From an uncultured Anaerofilum sp. (lineage in GTDB: Bacteria > Bacillota > Clostridia > Oscillospirales > Ruminococcaceae), in contig CALWZD010000148.1 of assembly GCA_944385945.1 (NCBI GenBank), forward strand, positions 1 through 34,401: DNA of 34,401 nt. Reading direction: 5' to 3'. Numbering within the stretch: position 1 is the stretch's first letter; each line of letters opens with the position of its first letter. The notes beneath the pieces were generated by a model. It was not told the DNA's origin, did no database searches, and was given only the letters and a program-made list of their open reading frames with translations. The position numbers were made by a program, and so were the translations under genes. Shown here one piece after another: positions 23,349 to 30,301 of the stretch.

Positions 23349-23823
23349 CTACGATCTCGATCTCCTCCTCTTGCTCATGCCCCATTGTGCCGCCGCTTTG
23401 CTGCCACACCTCAGGCTTGCGGTTTTTCAGCCAAAACTGCATAGCGGTCATGTTGCCCGCCACGTGCACCTGCTCTTTTATGGGTACGATCTGTTCCCAT
23501 TCACGCAGTTTTTTGCCGGTGTCGGGGTCGTAGTCGATCTGTTTGCACTTCACCTGTTTTTCCACCACAACGGTGTAGCCCTTTGCACGCTCATATAGGG
23601 CATCTTCCAATAGGCGGTCGGCAAGCTCTCTGGTTTGCGCTATGGCTTGGGCGATTTGTGGGCTTTCCTTTTGCCATCGGTTGAGTGTTTGTTCCGACAC
23701 TCCACAGCGTTTGGCGATTTGTCCAAGACTCATTCCCTCTCTTGCCCATCCACGCAGCAACACCAGCCCCCCATCGGTTTGCCATTGCTCCAGCTTTGCG
23801 ATTTTCTTCCCCTCCTTTTGCAC
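23338..23823 (-). CDS. Phage terminase small subunit
   Basis: TerS recognises the DNA to be packaged and recruits TerL. The 160-residue protein has an N-terminal helix-turn-helix (about 25-60; LRGWAREGMSLGQIAKRCGVSEQTLNRWQKE) like the homeodomain-type DNA-binding part of PBSX XtmA, and a C-terminal region binding TerL. The start is odd. The only standard start in frame is GTG at 23823, with no ribosome binding site ahead of it. A perfect GGAGG (23811-23815) instead lies eight bases before ATC at 23800-23802, and ATC GCA AAG would read MAKLEQW, the N-terminus expected for this family. The true start may be this non-standard ATC, or the ATG may have been lost. Coordinates use the GTG. Confidence 0.85.
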   Translation of the reverse strand: MQKEGKKIAKLEQWQTDGGLVLLRGWAREGMSLGQIAKRCGVSEQTLNRWQKESPQIAQAIAQTRELADRLLEDALYERAKGYTVVVEKQVKCKQIDYDPDTGKKLREWEQIVPIKEQVHVAGNMTAMQFWLKNRKPEVWQQSGGTMGHEQEEEIEIVDDI

Positions 23824-23882
23824 ATATGCGGCGAATCACAGCAGCAAATTGTCGTAACAGCCCAATCGGTAAAATTTTGGAA

Positions 23883-23896
23883 TTGCGTTTACGCAA
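23883..23896. promoter_or_regulatory. Palindromic operator-like site, copy 1
   Basis: TTGCGTTTACGCAA, a perfect inverted repeat (TTGCG-TTTA-CGCAA). It lies just downstream of the presumed late promoter, about 60 bases before the TerS start. A near-identical copy lies 88 bases away on the other side of the promoter. Confidence 0.6.
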
Positions 23897-23913
23897 CAAG
23901 CTGCTGTGCCGTA

Positions 23914-23919
23914 ATCATA
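23914..23919 (-). promoter_or_regulatory. Possible -10 box of the phage operon
   Basis: TATGAT on the minus strand at 23914-23919. No convincing -35 box is seen at 17 bases, which is normal for phage late promoters that need an activator. It lies between the two palindromes. Confidence 0.4.
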
Positions 23920-23970
23920 CAGCTTTTTGTGGTATCAAGTAAACCTTTTTTCTAATATCCCTTTCAAAAT

Positions 23971-23984
23971 TTGCGTTTATGCAA
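23971..23984. promoter_or_regulatory. Palindromic operator-like site, copy 2
   Basis: TTGCGTTTATGCAA, differing from copy 1 at one base, 88 bases away and upstream of the -10. A related palindrome, GCAAATTTGC, is at 23994-24003. Together they look like a two-site control region for the phage operon. Confidence 0.55.
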
Positions 23985-24039
23985 GTAATCCTCGCAAATT
24001 TGCATCGGTTTTGCTGCAAGGTGATTTTCCAAAAAAAGA

Positions 24040-24068
24040 TTGACTTTTTCCCTTTGCTGTGGTAGAAT
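24040..24068 (+). promoter_or_regulatory. Promoter of tRNA-Leu
   Basis: TTGACT (24040-24045) and TAGAAT (24063-24068) with 17-base spacing on the plus strand, about 30 bases before the tRNA. Confidence 0.75.
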
Positions 24069-24097
24069 AATATACGCAGTCATCCAGCGCAGCATCT

Positions 24098-24181
24098 GCG
24101 GAAGTGCTGGAATCGGCAGACAGGCACGTTTGAGGTGCGTGTGTCCATGACGTGTGGGTTCAAGTCCCATCTTCCGCACCA
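24098..24181 (+). tRNA. tRNA-Leu (GAG anticodon)
   Basis: An 84-nt class II tRNA. The acceptor arms GCGGAAG (24098-24104) and CTTCCGC (24171-24177) pair fully and are followed by A and an encoded CCA (24179-24181). The D arm, the anticodon stem CACGT/GCGTG with loop TTGAGGT (anticodon GAG), the long variable arm and the T loop TTCAAGT are all present. It decodes CUC and CUU leucine codons. It is followed at once by a terminator and stands on the plus strand between minus-strand operons. Confidence 0.96.
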
Positions 24182-24215
24182 AACTCCCGAGTGGTTCACC
24201 ATTCGGGAGTTTTTC
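24182..24215 (+). terminator. Terminator of tRNA-Leu
   Basis: Stem AACTCCCGA / TCGGGAGTT (24182-24190 and 24203-24211) followed by TTTCTG, directly abutting the CCA end of the tRNA. Confidence 0.9.
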
Positions 24216-24231
24216 TGTTTTACTATAACGC

Positions 24232-24280
24232 AAAAAACGCATCGCTCTGTGAAAAACTCCACAGATACAATGCGTTTTTA
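24232..24280. terminator. Hairpin between tRNA and PTS operon
   Basis: Arms AAAAAACGCAT (24232-24242) and ATGCGTTTTTA (24270-24280), with an inner TCTGTG/CACAGA pairing. Flanking A and T runs allow termination in either direction. Confidence 0.65.
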
Positions 24281-24289
24281 TCTTCTCAC

Positions 24290-24329
24290 AAAAAAAGCCA
24301 CACGCTACCATTGGCAGCGTGTGGCTTTT
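24290..24329. terminator. Terminator of the PTS operon
   Basis: A strong stem of about 14 base pairs (24297-24309 with 24313-24325, extended by A/T runs) and a very short loop, followed by TTTTTTT on the minus strand. It lies about 70 bases after the nagE stop and can also act on the plus strand. Confidence 0.9.
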
Positions 24330-24396
24330 CGCATATCATGCATTCATGCAGCAGAACTCTTGTGGGCCGGTTACTGCTACATGGGAGAGGTATCGT

Positions 24397-25836
24397 TTAT
24401 ATCAACTTCTTAAACTCGTCAGCAACGAACTGAACTTTCGGTCCGATGATGACCTGAACGCTATTCTTGCCCGGACGGATAACACCTGCAACACCAGCGT
24501 CCTTAATTTTCTTTTCATCCACCAGCAAGCGGTCTTTTACTTCCAAGCGCAAACGGGTAATGCAGTTGTCCACGCTGGTAACATTACCTGCACCGCCAAC
24601 ACCTTCCAAAATGGCTTTTGCCATTGCAGCGTAATCGCTGCCGGAAAGTTCGATGTTCATTTCGGTAGTATTATCGTCTTCACGACCGGGTGTCTTCAGG
24701 TTCAAAGCGGTGATAAGCACACGGAAGATGATATAGTACAAACCGAAGAATACCAAACCGATGGGGATGAGGTAGATGGGATTTTCTGCAAAGGGAGCTT
24801 TAAAGCTCAGGAACCAGTCAACAAAACCTGCGCTGAACTGGAAGCCAGCACGGATCGGCAATGCTGCAATGATAGCGACCGAGATACCGGTCAGCAATGC
24901 GTGAACAACGTACAATGCAGGAGCCAAGAACATGAAAGAGAACTCCAGAGGCTCGGTAACACCGGTGAAGAAGGAGCAAAGTGCTGCCGACAGCAAGATA
25001 CCTGCTGCGATTTTCTTCTTTTCGGTTTTTGCGGTGTGATACATTGCCAGAGCTGCGCCGGGCAGACCGAACATCATCACGGGGAAGAAACCAGCCTGAT
25101 ACATACCGGTAACGCCCTGTACGCCACCTTCGATGGTGCCCCAGAACTTACCGATGTCGTTGATGTCAGCCACACCGAACCAGAATACGCTGTTCAATGC
25201 GTGGTGCATACCGATGGGGATGAGCAAGCGGTTGAGGAAGCCGTAGATACCTGCGCCGATCGCACCCATACCAAGGATACCTTCACCAACAGCTACCAGG
25301 AAGTTGTAAACAACGGGCCATACAAAATACAAGGGAATGCATACGACCAAAGTGATCAAAACGGTCATAATGGGAACGAACCGACGACCTGCAAAGAAGC
25401 CGAGGAAGTCGGGCATATTAGTTTTGTAGAAGCGGTTGTAGCAAGCTGCTGCAATCAAGCCACACAAAATACCAATAAACTGGTTGTTGATTTTCCCAAA
25501 AGCAGCGGGAACTTTATCCACAGGCACACCCATGATCGTGGACACAACACCCACACCCAACATGGTCTGTACGGTCAGCCACGAAATGATTGCAGCCAGT
25601 GCGGAAGTACCCTCTTGGTCTTTCGACATACCGATGGCAACACCAAGCGCAAACAAAATTGCCATATTGTCGATCAAGATACCGCCGGCTTTGATAAGCA
25701 GCAAAGCCAGCATACTGTTTGCACCCCATCCGCTGGGGTCGATCCAGTAACCGATGCCCATCAAAATGCCGCCGATCGGCAAGCAAGCTACGGGCAACAT
25801 CAAAGACTTGCCTAAACGCTGAAAAAATCGCATCAT
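24397..25836 (-). CDS. nagE: PTS sugar permease IICB, N-acetylglucosamine/glucose type
   Basis: A 479-residue permease that imports and phosphorylates its sugar. The IIC part (about 1-370) has about ten hydrophobic segments and starts FFQRLGKSLMLPVACLPIGG, typical of the glucose/N-acetylglucosamine superfamily; GIGMHHALN-like and TEPLEFSFMFLAP blocks line the substrate site. The IIB domain (about 390-479) has the phosphocysteine in SVDNCITRLRL, near C425. A IIA domain is absent and is supplied by the separate crr. N-acetylglucosamine is favoured by overall similarity, but glucose is possible. AAGGAGGAAC precedes the ATG at 25836. Last gene of the licT-crr-ptsI-ptsH-nagE operon. Confidence 0.88.
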   Translation of the reverse strand: MMRFFQRLGKSLMLPVACLPIGGILMGIGYWIDPSGWGANSMLALLLIKAGGILIDNMAILFALGVAIGMSKDQEGTSALAAIISWLTVQTMLGVGVVSTIMGVPVDKVPAAFGKINNQFIGILCGLIAAACYNRFYKTNMPDFLGFFAGRRFVPIMTVLITLVVCIPLYFVWPVVYNFLVAVGEGILGMGAIGAGIYGFLNRLLIPIGMHHALNSVFWFGVADINDIGKFWGTIEGGVQGVTGMYQAGFFPVMMFGLPGAALAMYHTAKTEKKKIAAGILLSAALCSFFTGVTEPLEFSFMFLAPALYVVHALLTGISVAIIAALPIRAGFQFSAGFVDWFLSFKAPFAENPIYLIPIGLVFFGLYYIIFRVLITALNLKTPGREDDNTTEMNIELSGSDYAAMAKAILEGVGGAGNVTSVDNCITRLRLEVKDRLLVDEKKIKDAGVAGVIRPGKNSVQVIIGPKVQFVADEFKKLI

Positions 25837-25892
25837 AAGTAGTTCCTCCTTTTTATTTTGTTCAAATGATGTTGGAACGCTACTATTTCAAA

Positions 25893-25917
25893 GAAGCAGC
25901 TGGCCCACTGCTGCCTC
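25893..25917 (-). promoter_or_regulatory. Hairpin in the ptsH-nagE gap
   Basis: An 8-base stem (25893-25900 with 25910-25917, one G-U) in the 107-base gap between ptsH and nagE. The minus-strand U-tract is weak, so it may partly terminate or protect the mRNA and set the ratio of general PTS proteins to the permease. Confidence 0.4.
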
Positions 25918-25943
25918 TTTTTTTCATATATGCAAGATCTGCC

Positions 25944-26204
25944 TTACAAATTCTCTTTCAAAAATTCCTCAAATTCAGCTGCTGCAACTTCTTCGTCTGC
26001 ACCGTCGAATGTCATGTTCAGCTGCATTCCCTGTTTCGCAGCCAACCGCATCACGCCCATGATGCGCTTTGCATCAACGGGGGTTCCGTCCTCCACTGCA
26101 ACACTGATATTGCAAGCATACTTTCCAGCTTCTTTTGCCAGCAATCCTGCCGGACGTGCGTGGATACCCATTGGGTCTTGGATGGTATATTGAATCGTTT
26201 TCAT
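25944..26204 (-). CDS. ptsH: PTS phosphocarrier protein HPr, lacking the Ser46 site
   Basis: HPr passes phosphate from enzyme I to IIA domains. The 86-residue protein has the active histidine H15 in MGIHARPAG. In Gram-positive HPr, Ser46 in KSIMGVMSLG is phosphorylated by HPr kinase to drive CcpA-dependent catabolite repression; here the same segment reads KRIMGVMRLA, with Arg (codon CGC) at the equivalent position (residue 47). This HPr should transfer phosphate but not serve as a catabolite-repression signal. The start at 26204 lies five bases after the ptsI stop. A longer upstream frame lacks family similarity and was rejected. Confidence 0.94.
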   Translation of the reverse strand: MKTIQYTIQDPMGIHARPAGLLAKEAGKYACNISVAVEDGTPVDAKRIMGVMRLAAKQGMQLNMTFDGADEEVAAAEFEEFLKENL

Positions 26205-26208
26205 AAAA

Positions 26209-27822
26209 TTACTCCTCACTTTCACAAATAATTCTTCGAACCTCCAACACCTTTGCAGGCGACATGGAAAGCTCATCATAGCCCATTTTCAAAAATTCTT
26301 CGGTCAAGGTGGTATCTGCGCCGAGTTCACCGCAAATACCTGCCCAAATCCCCTCTGCGTGTGCGTTTTCCACAATCATCTTCAGTAGTGCCAGCACAGC
26401 AGGGTGATGCGTGTCGCAAAATTCTGCCAATTTTTCGTTCTGACGGTCCACTGCCAGTGTATACTGGGTCAAATCGTTGGTGCCGACGCTGAAGAAATCG
26501 ACTTCTTTTGCCAGTTCACGACTGATAACAGCCGCTGCAGGGGTTTCGATCATCACGCCCAGTGCAACTTCGCCAAAGGGGATCGCCTCGGCTGTCAGTT
26601 CTTCACGGATCGTTTTGCAAAACTCTTTGACCGCAAGCACTTCCTGCACCGATGCGATCATGGGGAACATGGCACTTACCGGACCATACGCACTGGCACG
26701 ATAAATGGCACGCATTTGGGGGCGGAAGATTTCGGGCTGTTTCAAACAGATGCGGATACCACGGTAGCCAAGAGCCGGATTTTCTTCCGGCTCCAAGCCG
26801 AAATAATCCACTTTTTTGTCTGCACCGATGTCTAAGGTTCGGATGACCAATTCTTTTCCGTCCAGTTGTTCGACCACACTGCGATATGCTTCAAAGAGCT
26901 CCTGCTCGGTCGGAAAATCCTCTCGTCCCAGATACAAGAACTCGCTTCGCATCAAGCCAACGCCCTCAGCGTCGCCTTTCAAAACATAGGCGACATCGTC
27001 GGGGCTGCCGATATTGGCAAACAGCTTTACCTTTTTGCCACTTTTGCTTATCGTCGGTTTTCCACGGTACTGTTCCAGCAGCTGTTGTTTTTGCTGTGCC
27101 GTTTTCTGTTTCTCCTGCATTTTCGCCAGTGTATCGGGGTCTGGGTCAAGATAATAGCACCCCTCAAATCCATCTACAATGATGGTCTTGCCCTGTACCG
27201 TACTGTTCAGGGGGATTTGGGCTTGCACCAATGAAGGGATGCTCATCATGCGAGCCAAAATAGCGGTGTGGCTATTGGTAGAACCCTGACAGGTAACGAA
27301 TGCAAGGATGTTGTCTTTGGGCAGCTGTACGGTTTCACTGGGGCTTAAATCATCAGCAAGCAGCACCACCGGTTCGGTGATCTCCAGTTCTGCATTTGTA
27401 CCGGACAAAATGGCGGTCAAACGTTTTGCCATATCTCTCACGTCCACCGAACGGGCACGCATATAGTCATCGTCCATATCGGCAAACTGTTGGCTGAAAA
27501 CTGTGCCGACCGCATCTGCGGCGGCAGCGGCTGACCTGCCCTGTTGGATTTGCTGTTGTACTGCTTCGATATAATCCAAGTCGTCCAGCATCATACACTG
27601 AACATCCAAAATCATCGCCTGTTCTTCGCCCAGTTCCTGTTTTGTTTTTTCAAACAGAAGTTGCAACTGTTGGCGAGCTGTTTCTCTTGCGCTGTCGAAT
27701 GCCTGCAATTCTTTTTGCACATCACCGCAAAAAACCGGAAGTTCGCCAGCACTATGGGAGAACAAAAATGCTTTTCCGATTGCAATGCCTGCAAACACTG
27801 CTGTTCCTTTGCCCTGAATCAT
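26209..27822 (-). CDS. ptsI: PTS enzyme I
   Basis: Enzyme I takes phosphate from phosphoenolpyruvate and gives it to HPr. The 537-residue protein has the N-terminal HPr-binding domain, the phosphorylated histidine H185 in CQGSTNSHTAILAR, and the C-terminal PEP-binding barrel with GICGELGAD (conserved catalytic Cys) and GTNDLTQYTLAVDR. Length is close to the usual 570 or slightly shorter. The ATG at 27822 is chosen because AAAGGAG lies 11 bases ahead; a start seven codons earlier would bury that site. It follows crr directly and precedes ptsH. Confidence 0.96.
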   Translation of the reverse strand: MIQGKGTAVFAGIAIGKAFLFSHSAGELPVFCGDVQKELQAFDSARETARQQLQLLFEKTKQELGEEQAMILDVQCMMLDDLDYIEAVQQQIQQGRSAAAAADAVGTVFSQQFADMDDDYMRARSVDVRDMAKRLTAILSGTNAELEITEPVVLLADDLSPSETVQLPKDNILAFVTCQGSTNSHTAILARMMSIPSLVQAQIPLNSTVQGKTIIVDGFEGCYYLDPDPDTLAKMQEKQKTAQQKQQLLEQYRGKPTISKSGKKVKLFANIGSPDDVAYVLKGDAEGVGLMRSEFLYLGREDFPTEQELFEAYRSVVEQLDGKELVIRTLDIGADKKVDYFGLEPEENPALGYRGIRICLKQPEIFRPQMRAIYRASAYGPVSAMFPMIASVQEVLAVKEFCKTIREELTAEAIPFGEVALGVMIETPAAAVISRELAKEVDFFSVGTNDLTQYTLAVDRQNEKLAEFCDTHHPAVLALLKMIVENAHAEGIWAGICGELGADTTLTEEFLKMGYDELSMSPAKVLEVRRIICESEE

Positions 27823-27839
27823 ACCAGCGCACTCTCCTT

Positions 27840-28331
27840 TCATTTTACCAGGCCCAAAACGGGTTCACCCTCCTGCACACTTTTATCGGCGTATACGTGG
27901 ATGTCGCTGAACTGGTCGCTGTTACAGATGACGATCGGCGTAATGGTGTCAAAACCTTCCTGAGCGATGGCTTGGCGGTCGAATTCCAGCAGCAACTGAC
28001 CTTTTTGAACCCGATCGCCATTTTTTACATGAGGTGTAAAGTGTTTTCCTCCCAGCGTGACCGTTTCCAGTCCCACGTGAATCAGCACTTCGGCACCGTT
28101 TTCGGCGGTCAGGCTTACGGCGTGTCCCGTATCGAACATCATTTCCACTGTACCGTCACAGGGGGCAACGATACGGTTGCCCCAGGGATGGATCGCTACG
28201 CCTTTGCCCAAAATCTCCTGCCCAAAGGTAGGGTCACTTACTTCACGGATGGGTACTACCTTGCCTGCCACAGGGGCGCAGACGGTAAATTCTTTACTTT
28301 TCGAAGAAAACAGCTTATCAAAAATTCCCAT
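27840..28331 (-). CDS. crr: PTS IIA component, glucose family
   Basis: A 163-residue IIA-Glc-type protein that carries phosphate from HPr to the IIB domain of the nagE-type permease. The two active-site histidines are H70 (FDTGHAV) and the phosphorylated H85 (VLIHVGLETV), with the expected strands around them. Start ATG at 28331 with GAGGATG upstream. It stands as a separate gene rather than fused to the permease. It lies 42 bases from licT and its stop is followed within 20 bases by the ptsI start. Confidence 0.93.
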   Translation of the reverse strand: MGIFDKLFSSKSKEFTVCAPVAGKVVPIREVSDPTFGQEILGKGVAIHPWGNRIVAPCDGTVEMMFDTGHAVSLTAENGAEVLIHVGLETVTLGGKHFTPHVKNGDRVQKGQLLLEFDRQAIAQEGFDTITPIVICNSDQFSDIHVYADKSVQEGEPVLGLVK

Positions 28332-28373
28332 TTTTCATCCTCTTTTCTGTTCTAAATCTGTCGGTGTATAAGA

Positions 28374-29210
28374 TTATATTCTTTTTTTGCAGGTTCGATG
28401 CAAGCTTGCTGCCAGATATGCAATTTCCTCCTGCGGAATGTCATATCCGCTTCGGTTGCTCAATCCGCTTGCAATTTGGCACAGGCACTCAAATTCGACA
28501 ACGTAGCATTTTTTCACTACCTGCACAAATTCAGGCTCCTGTTCGGGTGGAAGCTTTCCAAAAAAGCTGCGAAAGACGAGAAATTTCAAATGTACAGTAA
28601 ACTCATCATAGAAATCGCTTGTGGGGTCAAATTTCAAATCAGGCCAGCCCTGCAATGTTTGCAGGACATCTTTTAATGTTTGGGTCATCCGCAAGGTGTC
28701 GCTGATGGAATTTTCAAATTCGGCGTTTACGATATGCAGCGCAATGCTGGCAGCTTCGTCTTCGGGAAAATCAATGTTCATTTCCAATCGCAAAAGTTCC
28801 AAAGCGTATTTTCCTACTGTGAACTCCCGTGGATAAAACGTACGCACCTCGGCGAGCAGTGCATTTTCGAACACAGTGCCGTTTTCCATCCGTTGGATTG
28901 CAAAACAAACATGGTCTGTAAGGGTGAGATAGATGCTTGGGCTAAGGTGTCTGCCCAGCACTTTCTCGGCTTTTTCTGCAATGCGACTGCAAAGCTCGAT
29001 CTGCTGCGGGGGTAAGGTTGCGAAAAGGTCGGTAAGTTTTTGGGTTTGAGCGGGGGTCTGCATTCGAAAGATTTTTTCCGCTTTGGTTTGCTGAAGCCGG
29101 TCACCCGGACGCAACGAAAACCCCAACCCTTTTCCCATTGCGATCAACTCCTGTCCGTTTTCATCCAGACAGCTCACAACGTTGTTGTTGATGCATTTGA
29201 TTACCTTCAT
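28374..29210 (-). CDS. licT: BglG/LicT-family transcription antiterminator
   Basis: An RNA-binding antiterminator controlled by PTS phosphorylation. The 278-residue protein aligns with LicT without gaps as far as I can see. It has an N-terminal CAT RNA-binding domain (1-55; MKVIKCINNNVVSCLDENGQ), PRD1 (about 65-170) and PRD2 (about 171-278). The regulatory histidines H100 and H159 in PRD1 and H207 in PRD2 are present, but position 269, the second PRD2 histidine in LicT, is Ser (YLAASLHR), with a His two residues on. Its RNA target overlaps a terminator just upstream of its own gene. It probably senses the sugar imported by the downstream permease. Confidence 0.92.
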   Translation of the reverse strand: MKVIKCINNNVVSCLDENGQELIAMGKGLGFSLRPGDRLQQTKAEKIFRMQTPAQTQKLTDLFATLPPQQIELCSRIAEKAEKVLGRHLSPSIYLTLTDHVCFAIQRMENGTVFENALLAEVRTFYPREFTVGKYALELLRLEMNIDFPEDEAASIALHIVNAEFENSISDTLRMTQTLKDVLQTLQGWPDLKFDPTSDFYDEFTVHLKFLVFRSFFGKLPPEQEPEFVQVVKKCYVVEFECLCQIASGLSNRSGYDIPQEEIAYLAASLHRTCKKRI

Positions 29211-29242
29211 TCCATCCCATTCCTTTGCTGTACGGTTTTGCA

Positions 29243-29298
29243 ATAAAAAAGACCATATCCTACTGCCACACAGACTTGTAACAGCGGAATATGGTCTT
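29243..29298 (-). terminator. Leader terminator of the licT-PTS operon
   Basis: Stem AAGACCATAT(T)CC / GGATATGGTCTT (29286-29298 with 29249-29260) followed by TTTTTTATT on the minus strand. It ends transcription before licT unless the overlapping antiterminator folds. Confidence 0.9.
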
Positions 29299-29321
29299 GC
29301 CTGCCGAACAGTAACAACCCA
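29292..29321 (-). promoter_or_regulatory. Ribonucleic antiterminator (RAT) for the LicT-type protein
   Basis: The minus strand shows the RAT blocks GGTTGTTACTG and GGCAGGCAAGACC, the pattern bound by LicT/SacY-type proteins. Its 3' end shares the AAGACC bases with the terminator stem, so the two structures exclude each other: an active antiterminator would allow the PTS operon to be transcribed. Confidence 0.9.
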
Positions 29322-29340
29322 ATCTCATTTATCTGCTTTT

Positions 29341-29369
29341 AGTGTAACAATTTTATCACACTTTGTCAA
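29341..29369 (-). promoter_or_regulatory. Promoter of the licT-PTS operon
   Basis: TTGACA (29364-29369) and TACACT (29341-29346), spaced by 17 bases on the minus strand, just upstream of the RAT. Confidence 0.75.
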
Positions 29370-29478
29370 TAAAACAACTTCAATTCATTTGTTTTTCGTC
29401 CATATTTCCAACAAAAGAAAAAATTTTTCATACAAAACAGAAAGGATGCTTGCCGAAATTGGGCAGCGGTTCGTTTCA

Positions 29479-30222
29479 TCAAAGGCTTACCAGTAAACGC
29501 TTGGCAACTGCTACCGTATCGGGGTCGGTATATTCTCGCAAATACTCGTCTGCAACAGCAAGTCCCATCGGTACGCCCTGTTTGCGGAAGATCATCGGGC
29601 TTTCCACGGGGCGTTTTGCCGAAAAATGAAAATGACGCACCCCTTTTTGGGCAAGCAGAGGAATATTGTCGACCGACACACCGCTGCCCGCCATGATATG
29701 CAATTTTCCTTGCGCTGCTTGTATCAGCTGCTGGATAAGATCGGCACCTTTTGCTGCACTTGCCTGCTGCCCTGAGGTAAGAATGGCATGGAAACCAAGT
29801 GCTTTTGCCTGTTCGAGGGTCTTAAACGGGTCTTCCGACAGGTCAAACGCACGGTGAAGGGTCAACCACGCTCCCTGTACACGTTCTACGCATTTGTCTA
29901 AAAAGGGCAGATCCAGTTCTCCTTGCGGAGTAAGCGCACCAATGACAAATCCATTTGCTTTTAGTGCTTCCATCTGGTCTATTTCTTCCAACAGCACAGT
30001 TTTTCCCAATCAATCAGTCAAACAAAAATCGCCAAATCTTGGACGGAGCAAAACGTTTACAGGGATGTCAACTTGTTCAAGCACAGCCTTTACCAAAGCC
30101 GGTGTAGGGGACGTACCACCGATGATGAGATTTGCACACAATTCGATGCGGTCAGCCCCGCCCTGTTGCGCAAGCTTTGCAGATTCCACCGAATCCACAC
30201 AAACTTCTAACAAATGTTCCAT
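29479..30222 (-). pseudogene. cutC: CutC family protein interrupted by an in-frame TGA
   Basis: A CutC (copper homeostasis family, TIM-barrel) gene. From ATG 30222 (GGAGGG upstream) the frame reads MEHLLEVCVDSVESAKLAQQ...ADRIELCANLIIGG...VNVLLRPRFGDFCLTD, the intact N-terminal third, then a TGA at 30010-30012. The same frame continues without a shift (LGKTVLLEEIDQMEALKANG...FVIGALTPQG, then LTLHRAFD and ILTSGQ) to the stop at 29479. The two parts are one protein of about 246 residues apart from the single stop codon. A TTG follows the TGA but has no ribosome binding site, so restart is unlikely. Gene inactivation or a sequence error are the main options. The role of CutC in copper handling is itself disputed. 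Confidence 0.85.
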
Positions 30223-30262
30223 AAAGCAGCCCTCCTTTTTTCTCAGTATACCACGCTTTAAC

Positions 30263-30298
30263 GAATAAAAAAGATGCCTACCGAAAGGCAGGCATCTT
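30263..30298 (-). terminator. Terminator of pepT
   Basis: Stem AAGATGCCTGCC / GGTAGGCATCTT (30287-30298 with 30271-30282) with a 4-base loop, followed by TTTTATT on the minus strand, four bases past the pepT stop. Confidence 0.92.
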
Positions 30299-30301
30299 CT
30301 G

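Larger units (their letters stand above)
10167..23823 (-). mobile_element. Compact siphovirus structural and lysis cassette (prophage remnant or domesticated particle)
   Basis: About 13.7 kb of contiguous minus-strand genes in the standard SPP1/PBSX-like order: packaging, portal, scaffold, capsid, connectors, tail tube, chaperones, tape measure, tail tip, fibre, lysozyme, holin. All frames appear intact except for the TerS start. There is no integrase, excisionase, repressor, replication gene or tail sheath. No target-site duplication is seen at its borders: a bidirectional terminator on the left, and a promoter region and tRNA-Leu on the right. The missing early modules mean it cannot be a complete autonomous prophage here. 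A defective prophage, a PBSX-type killing particle or a gene transfer agent all fit. Confidence 0.85.

Noticed and set aside
24098..24181. tRNA-Leu as the phage attachment site
   Set aside because: The 5' end, not the 3' end, of the tRNA faces the cassette, and no copy of the tRNA 3' sequence was found near the left border (10080-10170).
24319..25815. A 498-codon open frame on the plus strand opposite nagE
   Set aside because: It mirrors nagE, has a His/Cys/Gln-rich composition typical of a shadow frame, no family resemblance and no ribosome binding site.
30010..30012. Selenocysteine codon in cutC
   Set aside because: The position is not a conserved Cys in the family, and no clear SECIS-like hairpin follows the TGA.
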